Assembly (NCBI GenBank): GCA_963796225.1
Contig: CAWCLK010000019.1
Span: 186,001-250,000, forward strand
Length of the DNA: 64,000 nucleotides
Reading direction: 5' to 3'
DNA from: CAWCLK01 sp963796225
GTDB lineage: Bacteria; Actinomycetota; Nitriliruptoria; Nitriliruptorales; Nitriliruptoraceae
Made by a program: the position numbers and the translations under genes. Numbering within the stretch: position 1 is the stretch's first letter; every line of letters begins with the position of its first letter. This document shows positions 7,945-15,934 of the stretch, in pieces. The notes under the pieces were generated by a model. That model saw only the letters and a program-made list of their open reading frames with translations, did not search any database and had not been told where the DNA came from.

Positions 7945-9469
7945 GTGCGCGACGCCGTCACCGTCACCAGCCCCGCCACCGGCGGGGCGGTCGTGGCATG
8001 GCGCGGGGCATGGCTCGGGCGGTGGCGCGGGGCGCTGGCGGCTGACGACCGCGGGGCGTACGAGACGGGCGCGGGCGCGACTCGTGGTCGTGATGCGGGG
8101 TCGGGCGGGGCGCCGGTACCCGGCGGGGTGCCGGCGCCCGGTGGGGCGTCGGTGGCGGGGCGCGGGGCGGACCGGTGCGCACGCGTGCGGCGAGCTGGCC
8201 GCGGTGGTGGATCGGCTCGGGGCGTTGCTGGACGTCCCCGCCGCCGAGCTGGACGAGCGGGGTGCCGACGAGCTGCGGGCGCGGGTGCAGCAGCTGCGTC
8301 GGGTCGAGGGGATGGCGGCGGCTGCGTTGGCGGCCACGGTCGGGGCGCTGTCACGGTCCGGGGCGATCCGGGCCGACGGGGCCTCCTCGACCACCGCGTG
8401 GGTCGCCGAGCAGACCGGCCGGTCCCGTCGGGACGCCTCCCGCACCACCCGGCTGTCCGGGGCGCTGGCCGACATGCCCGCCACCGCCACCGCCCTGGCC
8501 ACCGGACAGCTCGGGCCCGAGGCGGCCGACACCATCGCCCGGGCCGTCGCCGACGGGCGGCTGGGCACCCCCGAGCAGGTCGAGACGACCCTGCTGCCCC
8601 TGGCCGGCGACGGTCCCGAACAGCTCCGCTCGCACGTGCGCCGTCTGACCCAGCAGGCCGACGGCACGGCGATGCTGGCCGACGAGACGCGCCCAGCACG
8701 CCCGCCGCCGGTTCACCCTGACCGAACGTGACGACGGCATGTGGCAACCCGGCGGACAGCTGAGCGCCGAGGTCGGCAACCGGTTCCGGACCCTGCTCGA
8801 CGCCCTGGACACCGCCGACCCGGCCGACACCCCCGACGACCACCGCCGCCGCCCCGACCAACGCCTGGCCGACGCGCTGGCACGGCTGGTCGACATCGGC
8901 CTGGACCACGGGGCCCTGCCCACCGCCGGTGGGGTCTCCCGGCCGCACGTGTCCGTGCTGGTCGACCTGACCACCTTCGACACCGACCTGACCGACCCCG
9001 ACGACCCCGACCGGCCCGTCCCACCCGACCACGAGATGTGGGCCGACGCTGCCCGGTGCGCAGACCGCCTGGGCCGGGACCCTGTCCCCGCAGACCGCCC
9101 GGAGGATCTGCTGCGACGCCGGGGTGTCCCGCGATCGTCACTGCCGGCCCGTCCCAGGTCCTCGACGTGGGCCGCGAGACCCGCGTGTGGTCCCCGGCGC
9201 AACGTCGTGCCGTCAACGCCCGCGACCGGTCCTGCCGCGGCCCGTCCTGCGGCCGCCCCATCGGCTGGACCCAGATCCACCACCTGCGATGGTGGCGCCA
9301 CGACGGCGAGACCAACCTCGACAACGGCCTGGCCCTCTGTTCGGCCTGCCACGACCTCATCCACCACCACGGCTGGCACGCCGAACTCGACCCCACCACC
9401 GCCGCGGTCACCTGGACCACCCCCGACCGGCGACGGACCGTGGTCACCCACCCCCGACCACCCACCTGA
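7945..9469 (+). pseudogene. DUF222/HNH endonuclease family gene, broken by about three frameshifts
   Basis: Pieces in three frames rebuild one DUF222-HNH protein of about 508 residues, the 13E12-type repeat family common in actinobacteria. The N-terminal piece runs from GTG 7945. The DUF222 helical region (ELAAVVDRLGALLDVP, TAWVAEQTGRSRRDASR, GPEAADTIARAV) is in a second frame from about 8190. A third piece from about 8690 covers FTLTERDDGMW. From about 9120 the HNH domain follows, with RSCRGPSCGRPIGWTQIHH and NLDNGLALCSACHDLIHHHGW, including the zinc cysteines and the HH catalytic pair. Either genuinely decayed or a victim of the assembly errors seen across the window. Biological role of the family is unclear; nuclease activity is inferred. 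Confidence 0.7.
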
Positions 9470-9608
9470 CCCGCACGCCCCGCCACGGCGGGGCGACACA
9501 GCCATGCCCCCGAACGGGCCCGCCCGCTCCGACACGGGCGGGACGGCCGGCACGCGCTGTCGCGAAGAGGCGGAACGGTCCGGGTGAGGGCTGCCGCGGG
9601 GAGCGCTC

Positions 9609-9633
9609 CTTGAGAACTGCACAGCGAACGCGA
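9609..9633 (+). other. Sequence resembling the actinobacterial rrn leader/spacer box
   Basis: CTTGAGAACTGCACAGCGAA and the following bases closely resemble the 'TTGAGAACT(G)CACAG' box that I recall from rRNA leaders and 16S-23S spacers of actinobacteria. No rRNA gene is near. It lies between two convergent genes, just before a strong hairpin. From memory, not a search. Confidence 0.35.
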
Positions 9634-9634
9634 C

Positions 9635-9663
9635 GCGGGCACCGGCATGGTGCCGGTGCCCGC
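9635..9663. terminator. 13-bp perfect hairpin between convergent genes
   Basis: Arms GCGGGCACCGGCA and TGCCGGTGCCCGC with a TGG loop. It lies between the end of the HNH gene (9469) and the end of the M19 gene (9705), so it is well placed as a bidirectional terminator, although there is no T-run. The rest of the 235-bp gap holds no gene. Confidence 0.65.
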
Positions 9664-9704
9664 AGGTCGTCAGGACGGGGCGTGGAGTGCCCCAAGCGGG
9701 GTCG

Positions 9705-12619
9705 TCACTCGGCGTGGCGGCGACGTCCCTGCAGCGACCACAGGACCAGCGTCGCGCCGAGCAGCAGCAGCGCAGCGTTGGTGGCGCCGCCTCCGGTGGT
9801 GGGAAGCGGGGCGCCGGCCGCGGCGGGCGACGCGTGGATGTGGTCGTGACCGTCACCGGCGGTGCCGTTGACCGACGCGGGGCCGGTCGGGTCCGCCGCC
9901 GGGGCGGGCTGCACCGAGCCGTCGTTCGGCTGCACGCCGATCGCGGTGCCGTCGTCACTGAAGACCACGTCGGTCGGGACGGTCTGGCCGTCCTCGCCCT
10001 CGACGCAGTAGGTGTAGACGGCGCCGTCACGGTCGATGGGCTGGCCGATGGCGGTGAGGAAGCCCTCGACGTTGCCGCCGATCAGGGCGTGCAGGTCCTC
10101 CTGCTGGAAGGTGGCCTGGTCCTCGACGCAGTCGTTCGCGCCGTAGACGGCCCGCTCCCACATCTGCAGGTAGTTCTCGGGGCCCTTCAGCATGTCGTCG
10201 GTGAGCTGCGCCCCGCCGCCGAGCTCGGGGTGCTCCTCGTCGGCGGCCAGCGCGATCTCGCGGTACCAGTCGGCGTAGAGGCCGTAGTGGGCGACACCGT
10301 CGGTGTTGATGTCGAAGGGGTGCAGGCCGCTGACCTGCTTGGTAGAGGGTGACGTCGCCGATCGGGGCGCGGAAGCCGCCGTCGTAGCTCAGCCGACGGG
10401 CCGCCTCGGTGCGGGGTCCGGGCTGCGAGGCGAAGCCGTTGGTGTCGGCCCCGTAGCCCATGCCGTACTCGATGCCGTCGGGCAGCTGCTGCACGGCCCA
10501 CTCGCGGCGCTGGGCCCAGCGGTCGGCGAAGCTGCCGGCGTCGGACTGCATCGGGGCGACGTGGCCACCGAGGTGCAGCACCCGCTGGTAGGTGACGTCG
10601 TTGGCCCAGCTGTGGCTGGAGACCAGGCCCGGCTCGATCGGGGCCTTGCGGTTCTTCTTCGCCGAGGCGCGCAGCTCGGGGATGATCTGCGTCCTCGACG
10701 AGGTTCAACGCCTCGCGCTGGCCGGCTGCGCTCATGTGGTCGGGGTCGAACATGATCCCGTTGTCGATGAGCTCGCGCACGGCGTGGGCGCCGAGCTCGG
10801 TCAGGCCACGCGGGTGTTGCAGTGCGGCGCGGGCGGGTAGGCGGGCGCCCCGATGGAGACGGCACCACCGAGCTGGTTGAGGATGGTGGCGGCCAGGACG
10901 TCGCCGCCGTTCTCGCCGATCGGGGTGTCGTCGGCGGGGTTCATCTGGGTCTTGTCGTACTGGGTGGCCCATGATGCCGTGGTCGTGGCCGGCGTCGGCC
11001 TCCGGCGGGCAGGTGCGCATGTCCCAGTAGTGCCCGGTCACGTACTTGTTGCCCTGGTTGACGATGACGCCGGTCGTGCCGCCGTCACCGGCGACGCCGG
11101 ACAGCGCGTTGTCGAACTTGTTGATCATCTCGACCTGGCGCACGCCCATGTCGTGCACCTCCTGGACGCGCTGGTCGATCTGCTCGGCGGTGCACTGGGC
11201 CACGTCGAGGATCTCGCCGCAGTCGAACAGCTGCGACACCTCGACCCCCATGACGACTGCCAGGCGACCACTGTTGATGACCGCGCGGGCCTGGGCAGGC
11301 GTGGTGACGATCCGGAACCAGCCCTCGCCGGGGCCGCCGTACTGGGCGTCGATGTAGTCCTGCAGCTCGTACAGGCGCCGGGCCTGGAGCCGGACGCTGT
11401 CCATCTCGTTGCAGGAGTTCTTCTTCTGCGGGAACAGCTGGCACAGGGCGGTGTTCTCGACCAGGAGGTTGGTCATCAGCCGCAGGCCGCCCTCGTACGA
11501 GCGCTGCAGCCACTTCCAGTAGAACTGCTCGTGGGTCAGCAGGTTCTCGTTGGGCCAGCTGTTGAAGGTGGGCCAGCCGACGGGGTCGTAGCTGGACGGG
11601 TCGTAGCTGGCGAGGGCGATCTCGGTGACGGGGTTGGACACCTGGCCGTCCTCGCGGCAGTCCGGCAGCGCGTACTCGACGCCGTAGGGGTGCCACGGGC
11701 GGCCGCAGCGCAGCTCGCCGCCGAGGAACTCGAAGGCCATGCCGTGGATGTGGGCCTCGAAGAAGCCCTCGACCTCGCCGGCGGGGTTGCCGCCCGGGTC
11801 GCTGGGCAGCCCCGAGGTGTTGGTGGAGATCTCCGGCCAGTCGGCGCAGGCGGTGCCGTTGGCGTCGTCGTCGTTCGGGTCGTCGTCGGCCACGTGGTGG
11901 AAGGCGAACCCGTCACCGGCGTCGCCGGCGACCAGCGTCAGCGCCCCGTCCACGACCGCGAGGGCCTTGTCCTCGGAGGGCAGGGACAGCACGTAGGCCT
12001 GGCCCCCGTCCTTCGGGGCGCGTGCGTCGGGGTCCTCGCCGGCGGCCACGACCGCCCAGTCGGCGGCCTCGCCGGGCTCGGACGCCACGGTCACGCTGTC
12101 GCTGGTCGGCATCGAGGGCCACGGTGCCTCGTCCATCAGCCCGTCACCGGGCAGCGGCAGGCCGAGCTCGCCGGTGGGCAGCGCCGGCAGGACGCCGGCA
12201 GCGGCGAGGTAGCCGCGCACGTCCCACCAGGCGCCCTCGTAGGAGGTGTCCGGGCCCTCGTTGGTGGCGATCAGGTACTGGCCGAGGCGCGTGGCCTGGA
12301 AGTGGAAGGGCTCGGCGGCCGTGGCGTCCGGGGCGACGACCAGCCCGTCGGACCCGCGGGCGACGTAGCCCGCACCGGGGGCTTCGATCGTGTAGCAGCC
12401 ACCCGACAGCGCGTAGCGGTCCTCGGGCTGGGGCAGGCGGTCGTCGACGGGGCGGTCGTCGACCAGCTGGAAGGGCTGGGTGGCCGCGGACACGGTGGCC
12501 GTGTCACGGGGCGACCCGCCGCCCTTGCCCTGGGCGAAGGCGCCTGCCGCCGGCAGGCACATGAGCCCGGCGCCGAGCAGCGCGACGGCGCTGCGTGCGT
12601 ACGAGTGGGTGCGTGGCAT
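9705..12619 (-). CDS. Secreted LPXTG-anchored membrane dipeptidase-like protein (peptidase M19 fold), about four frameshifts
   Basis: The preprotein has a Sec signal peptide (SAVALLGAGLMCLPAAGAFAQ), an N-terminal beta-rich region, then an M19/renal-dipeptidase-like domain: EAHIHGMAFEFLGGELRCGRPWH, VVMGVEVSQLFDCG, IMFDPDHMSAAGQREAL, VSSHSWANDVTYQRVLHLGG and GMGYGADTNGFASQPGPR. It ends in a sortase signal: LPTTG, a hydrophobic segment (AALLLLGATLVLWSL) and an RRRH tail. It should therefore be covalently attached to the wall. The frame breaks near 10972, 10810, 10690 and 10335; joining them gives about 970 residues. Dipeptide or D-amino-acid peptide hydrolysis is inferred from the fold; some relatives act on other substrates. 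Confidence 0.75.
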
Positions 12620-12757
12620 GGTGTCTCCCCCGGGTGCGTTGACCCGACAGGCCGGGGCGAGGTGGTTGTGATCCCGACCGGTATCCCAAACGAACGATAC
12701 GGGGTCGAGTGACGCAGGGCCAGTCGAGAACGACCGGTCGGACGCACCGCTGGTCGG

Positions 12758-13861
12758 TCACCGCACGCGACGAGCCGGGGCGTCGTCACGCGGATCGTCC
12801 GCCGGCAGCCGGTCCTCGCGGCGCCCCGGTGGGTCCGCCGGGACGTCCAGACGCCGCCGCAGGCTGGTGCGGCCGCCTTCCCACGCTCCCAGCACGTGGT
12901 CCGTGGCGCGGGCCTCGAGGGCGGCCAGTGCCGCCGCCCCGAACATCACGTCGACCTCCAGCGAGGGGTCCTGGGCGACCAGGCCCCCGGCGAGATCGTG
13001 CGCTGCGACGCTCTGGTGGTGCGCGTCGGCGACCACGTGGGTCGTGTAGAACAGGCGCGTCCAGTGGTCGAACCCCAACCGACGCAGCCCGGCGTCGTGG
13101 TTGGCCATCACGGGCACCGAGGCCATCTCGAACAGGGCGAGGTGCCCGACCGCCGCGCCCCGCAGCCGCCGGTGCAGCCCGAGCATGGACACGAGGTTGA
13201 CGGTGGCCAGGGTCGGGGCGGGGACGAGGTCGAGGTAGGCGTTGTAGGTCGGGTCGAGGCCCAGCCGCTCGAGGGTCAGTGCGAACAGCTCGGCGTGCAT
13301 GTCGCGGGTGACGCCGTCGCCGTACTCGTCGGCCTGGATCTCGACCAGCGCCGCCTTGGGCGCCCCGTGCAGCCGCGGCAGCACCCACGAGTGCGGGTCG
13401 GCCTCCTTGAGCTGGTACAGCGACCGGTGGACGGCCTCCTCGCAGGTCTGCTCGAGGTCGGCCCGCTGCGCGCACCACGCCGACGTGGACGGTCCGTCGT
13501 CGCCGCCGACCAGCGACTGCAGCCAGGCGGCCACGTCGCCGGTGGGGCGCACCGGCCCGACCTCGTCGCGCAGGGCATGCTCGACGGCGGCCTCGATCCG
13601 CGCCCGAAGTGCGAGCAGGCCGGGGTCCCACTCCCAGTCCTCGTCGACGCCGGGCAGGCCGCGGTAGTGCAGCTCGTAGGCCAGGTACAGCGCGAGCTGG
13701 AGGTCCTCGTCGGCCAGCGGGTCGTCGCTGATCACGGGGACGTCGGGCAGGGGCGTGCCGGCGGGACGCGCCAGCGTCTCGAGCAGCATCGCGCTCAGGG
13801 GACCGCGCCCCGCGACGTGCGGCAGCACGCGGTCGGGGGTGTGGGGCAGGACGGCGGCCAT
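12758..13861 (-). CDS. Iron-containing redox enzyme family protein (haem-oxygenase-like diiron fold)
   Basis: A 367-residue all-helical protein of the haem-oxygenase-like diiron superfamily. Putative iron ligands are in LVEIQADEYGDG (Glu174, Glu179), DMHAELF (His189), VMANHDAGLRR and VVADAHHQSVAAHDL near the C-terminal half. Superfamily members include N-oxygenases, fatty-acid decarboxylases and desaturase-like enzymes that activate O2; the substrate here is unknown. It lies 84 bp downstream of a ferredoxin gene on the same strand, and the ferredoxin probably supplies electrons. The Arg/Asp-rich last 30 residues look disordered. Confidence 0.75.
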   Translation of the reverse strand: MAAVLPHTPDRVLPHVAGRGPLSAMLLETLARPAGTPLPDVPVISDDPLADEDLQLALYLAYELHYRGLPGVDEDWEWDPGLLALRARIEAAVEHALRDEVGPVRPTGDVAAWLQSLVGGDDGPSTSAWCAQRADLEQTCEEAVHRSLYQLKEADPHSWVLPRLHGAPKAALVEIQADEYGDGVTRDMHAELFALTLERLGLDPTYNAYLDLVPAPTLATVNLVSMLGLHRRLRGAAVGHLALFEMASVPVMANHDAGLRRLGFDHWTRLFYTTHVVADAHHQSVAAHDLAGGLVAQDPSLEVDVMFGAAALAALEARATDHVLGAWEGGRTSLRRRLDVPADPPGRREDRLPADDPRDDAPARRVR

Positions 13862-13945
13862 CGCGGGTCCTCGATCGGGGGTCGAGGAGGGTTCGAACGT
13901 CGGCCGCACGACGGCCGGGGCACGCGCCCCCGCCACTCGACCGGG

Positions 13946-14137
13946 TCAGTCCACGACGGTGATGGCGCCGGTGGGGCAGCTCGCGGCGGCCTGCTCACAG
14001 GCGTCGCGCAGCGATTCGGGCGGCTGTTCCTGCAGCACGTACAGGAAGCCGTCGTCGCGCACCTCGAACACCTCGGGCGCCACGCCCATGCACACCGCGT
14101 TGCTCTCGCAACGGTCGAAGTCGACCTCGATCCGCAC
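13946..14137 (-). CDS. Small ferredoxin, [3Fe-4S]/[4Fe-4S] type with C-x2-N-x2-C motif
   Basis: A 63-residue ferredoxin. Cluster cysteines are Cys10, Cys16 and Cys54 (CESNAVC and CPTGAI); an Asn sits at the variable position 13 where four-iron ferredoxins have a fourth Cys. The extra Cys47 is not expected to bind. Such actinobacterial ferredoxins usually serve cytochromes P450, but the next gene is a haem-oxygenase-like diiron enzyme, which is the likelier partner. The Shine-Dalgarno GGGAGGT lies about 10 nt ahead of the ATG. A TAGCGT -10 (minus strand, about 14169-14174) overlaps the tandem repeats upstream. Confidence 0.85.
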   Translation of the reverse strand: MRIEVDFDRCESNAVCMGVAPEVFEVRDDGFLYVLQEQPPESLRDACEQAAASCPTGAITVVD

Positions 14138-14166
14138 CCGGGACCTCCCAGCTCGCCGGCCCCCGC

Positions 14167-14208
14167 GACGCTAGTCAGACGACGCTGGTCAGACGACACC
14201 GATCAGAC
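14167..14208. repeat. Three 14-bp tandem repeats spanning a stop codon
   Basis: GACGCTAGTCAGAC, GACGCTGGTCAGAC and GACACCGATCAGAC follow one another exactly. The last contains the stop codon of the glycosyltransferase gene (minus strand GTC-TGA), so each unit repeats a Val-stop. The first unit carries the -10-like TAGCGT of the ferredoxin promoter on the minus strand. Confidence 0.7.
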
Positions 14209-15258
14209 CAGGGCGGCCAGGGGCGAGCGGTCCGGCCCACGCTCGACCAGGCCGTCGAGCACCATCGCGGCGCGGTGGGCGCCCTTGCCGTCGTGGATGT
14301 CCGACCAGCCGTCCTCGGGAAGCTCGAGGGCCGCCGCGAGCAGCGGTGCCCACTCCCCCGGCTGCGGGCGGCTGGGGCCGAGCACGAGCCGGCCGAGGTC
14401 GGCCAGCCGCTCGGCGCGGTCCTCCTGCTCGCGGTAGGGGCGAGGTTGCGGCAGCGCGACGTATCGCGCCCCTGCTGCCGCAACCTCTCCCACCGCGCCA
14501 GCCCCGCACGGTCCGATGACGACGTCCGCATGCTGCAGCAGCGGCCAGGCGTCGGAGACGAATCCATGGTGGGTGACGCCCGGGTGCGTCACCGGTGCCA
14601 TCCTGCCCGCCACGTGCCAGTGCCAGCCCGGGGTGGCGGCCGCGGCGACCTCGACGTCCTGTGGCAGCAGCACGTGCCCGCCGGTCCCGAGCAACAGGAG
14701 CGCGCAGCGGCCGTCGTGGTCGCAGGCCACCGGGGCGCCGGGGTCGGTCCGGGTGTCCCACCGGGACAGGCCCCCGACCCAGTGGGTCTTGTCCAGCCAT
14801 CGCGCCGGCCACCAGCGGGGATGGGCGTCGCGCACCCACGGGGCGATGATCGCCGTGGCGCTGTCGTAGGCGATGTGGTGCGGGCGGTCGTCGCGTCGCC
14901 CGCGCGAGGCGATCACGACCGTGGGCAGGCCCAGCAGCCGCGCGAACAGGGCCACCTCGATCGAGCCGTCGACGACGAACAGGCGGCAGTCGGTCACGTC
15001 CGCCCAGGCCGCCACGGTGGCCATGCGGTGGCGCAGGCCGTCGTCCCCGACCGGCACCCAGTGGAACACGCCCCCGGCGGTGGGGTCGTGCGGGCTGCCC
15101 CCGGTGTCCTCGCGAGCCAGCGGCACCCACGACACGTCGAGGTCCTCGGGCGGGTCACCGGACCCCAGCCCGGTGACGTGGTCCTCCACGTGGGGCGCGA
15201 TCGCCTCCAGGCGTCGGCGATGGCCGATGCCGTGGTGGTGGACGTACCAACCGATCAC
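14203..15258 (-). CDS. Glycosyltransferase, UDP-GlcNAc transferase-like (GT28/MurG-type C-terminal)
   Basis: A 351-residue GT-B-type protein. The N-terminus, IGWYVHHHGIGHRRRLEAIA, has the GxGHxxR nucleotide-sugar loop region. The C-terminal half has HHGFVSDAWPLLQHADVVIGPCGAGAVGEVAAAGARYVALPQPRPYREQEDRAERL, the classic donor-binding module (G-x-G/A-E, ALPQPRP..EQ). Acceptor and sugar are unknown. GTG 15258 is the only start that keeps the glycine loop. The 190-bp stretch upstream holds no gene; on the minus strand a possible -10 lies at GGTATCGT near 15353. Confidence 0.75.
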   Translation of the reverse strand: MIGWYVHHHGIGHRRRLEAIAPHVEDHVTGLGSGDPPEDLDVSWVPLAREDTGGSPHDPTAGGVFHWVPVGDDGLRHRMATVAAWADVTDCRLFVVDGSIEVALFARLLGLPTVVIASRGRRDDRPHHIAYDSATAIIAPWVRDAHPRWWPARWLDKTHWVGGLSRWDTRTDPGAPVACDHDGRCALLLLGTGGHVLLPQDVEVAAAATPGWHWHVAGRMAPVTHPGVTHHGFVSDAWPLLQHADVVIGPCGAGAVGEVAAAGARYVALPQPRPYREQEDRAERLADLGRLVLGPSRPQPGEWAPLLAAALELPEDGWSDIHDGKGAHRAAMVLDGLVERGPDRSPLAALV

Positions 15259-15448
15259 GAGGGGATCCCTCCGGACGACGTGACGAACGTGTCGCTGTCG
15301 ACACGTGGGCCCGCCGCGTCCGGGGGTCAGGGGAAGCGCGACAGGAGGACGATACCCGGACGGGCCATGGTGGCGGACCGACCGAAGGGGCTGTCCCACC
15401 CGTCCTCGGCCACCAGACGGCGCAGTGGGCCGAGCGACCCGCGCGCGG

Positions 15449-15934
15449 TCAGTCGCCCAGCTCGGCCGTGAGCGTCTCGGGATCGATGAGCCCACCGGCC
15501 GCCGCCAGCGCCCCGGCGGTCTGCACGGCGCGCTCGTAGACGACGGTGAAGTAGTGCTCGGCGATCTTCTCGTGGCCGGGCAACGGCGGGGAGCCCAGCG
15601 ACCGTGCCACGGCGGCGGGGTCGTCGGTGATGCGCACGTCCGCGGTCGGGGCGGGCAACCGCTCCTTCTCGCCCCAGAACCCCGCGCCCTGCGGCGCCTG
15701 GCCCCCGCCGCCACCCTTCGGCCCGCGGTTGCGGTTCCGGTTGCGCTTGCGGTTGCGGCCCTTGCCGCCGCCTCCACCCTTGGCGGAGCCACCCTTGCCG
15801 GAGCCGCCCTTGCCGCCGCCGGAGGAGTTGCCACCCCGGCCGCCGCCGGAGGAGTTGCCGCCCTGGCGGCTGCCGCCGGAGGGCCGGTCACCGTTGCCGG
15901 AGACGTGCTCGCGGTCTCGCCTGCGTGCCCTCAT
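15449..15934 (-). CDS. Basic low-complexity protein coupled to the SNF2 helicase
   Basis: A 161-residue protein. The first 85 residues are a Gly/Ser/Lys/Arg tract (GGNSSGGGKGGSGKGG, then RNRKRNRNRNRG) suited to binding RNA or DNA. The C-terminal 75 residues form a helical domain (DPAAVARSLGSPPLPG, FTVVYERAVQTAGALAAAGGLI). Its ATG overlaps the stop of the helicase gene by 4 bp (ATGA), so the two should be co-translated. The domain is not one I can name. A nucleic-acid accessory role for the helicase is inferred from coupling and charge. Confidence 0.7.
   Translation of the reverse strand: MRARRRDREHVSGNGDRPSGGSRQGGNSSGGGRGGNSSGGGKGGSGKGGSAKGGGGGKGRNRKRNRNRNRGPKGGGGGQAPQGAGFWGEKERLPAPTADVRITDDPAAVARSLGSPPLPGHEKIAEHYFTVVYERAVQTAGALAAAGGLIDPETLTAELGD

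Noticed and set aside
7945..9469. HNH gene as a homing endonuclease or phage-defence system
   Set aside because: DUF222-HNH (13E12-type) genes are common multicopy genes in actinobacteria; no defence partners, intron or phage genes are present.
13946..14137. Cytochrome P450 electron-transfer pair
   Set aside because: The ferredoxin is of P450 type, but the neighbour has no P450 heme-binding motif; it is a haem-oxygenase-like diiron protein.
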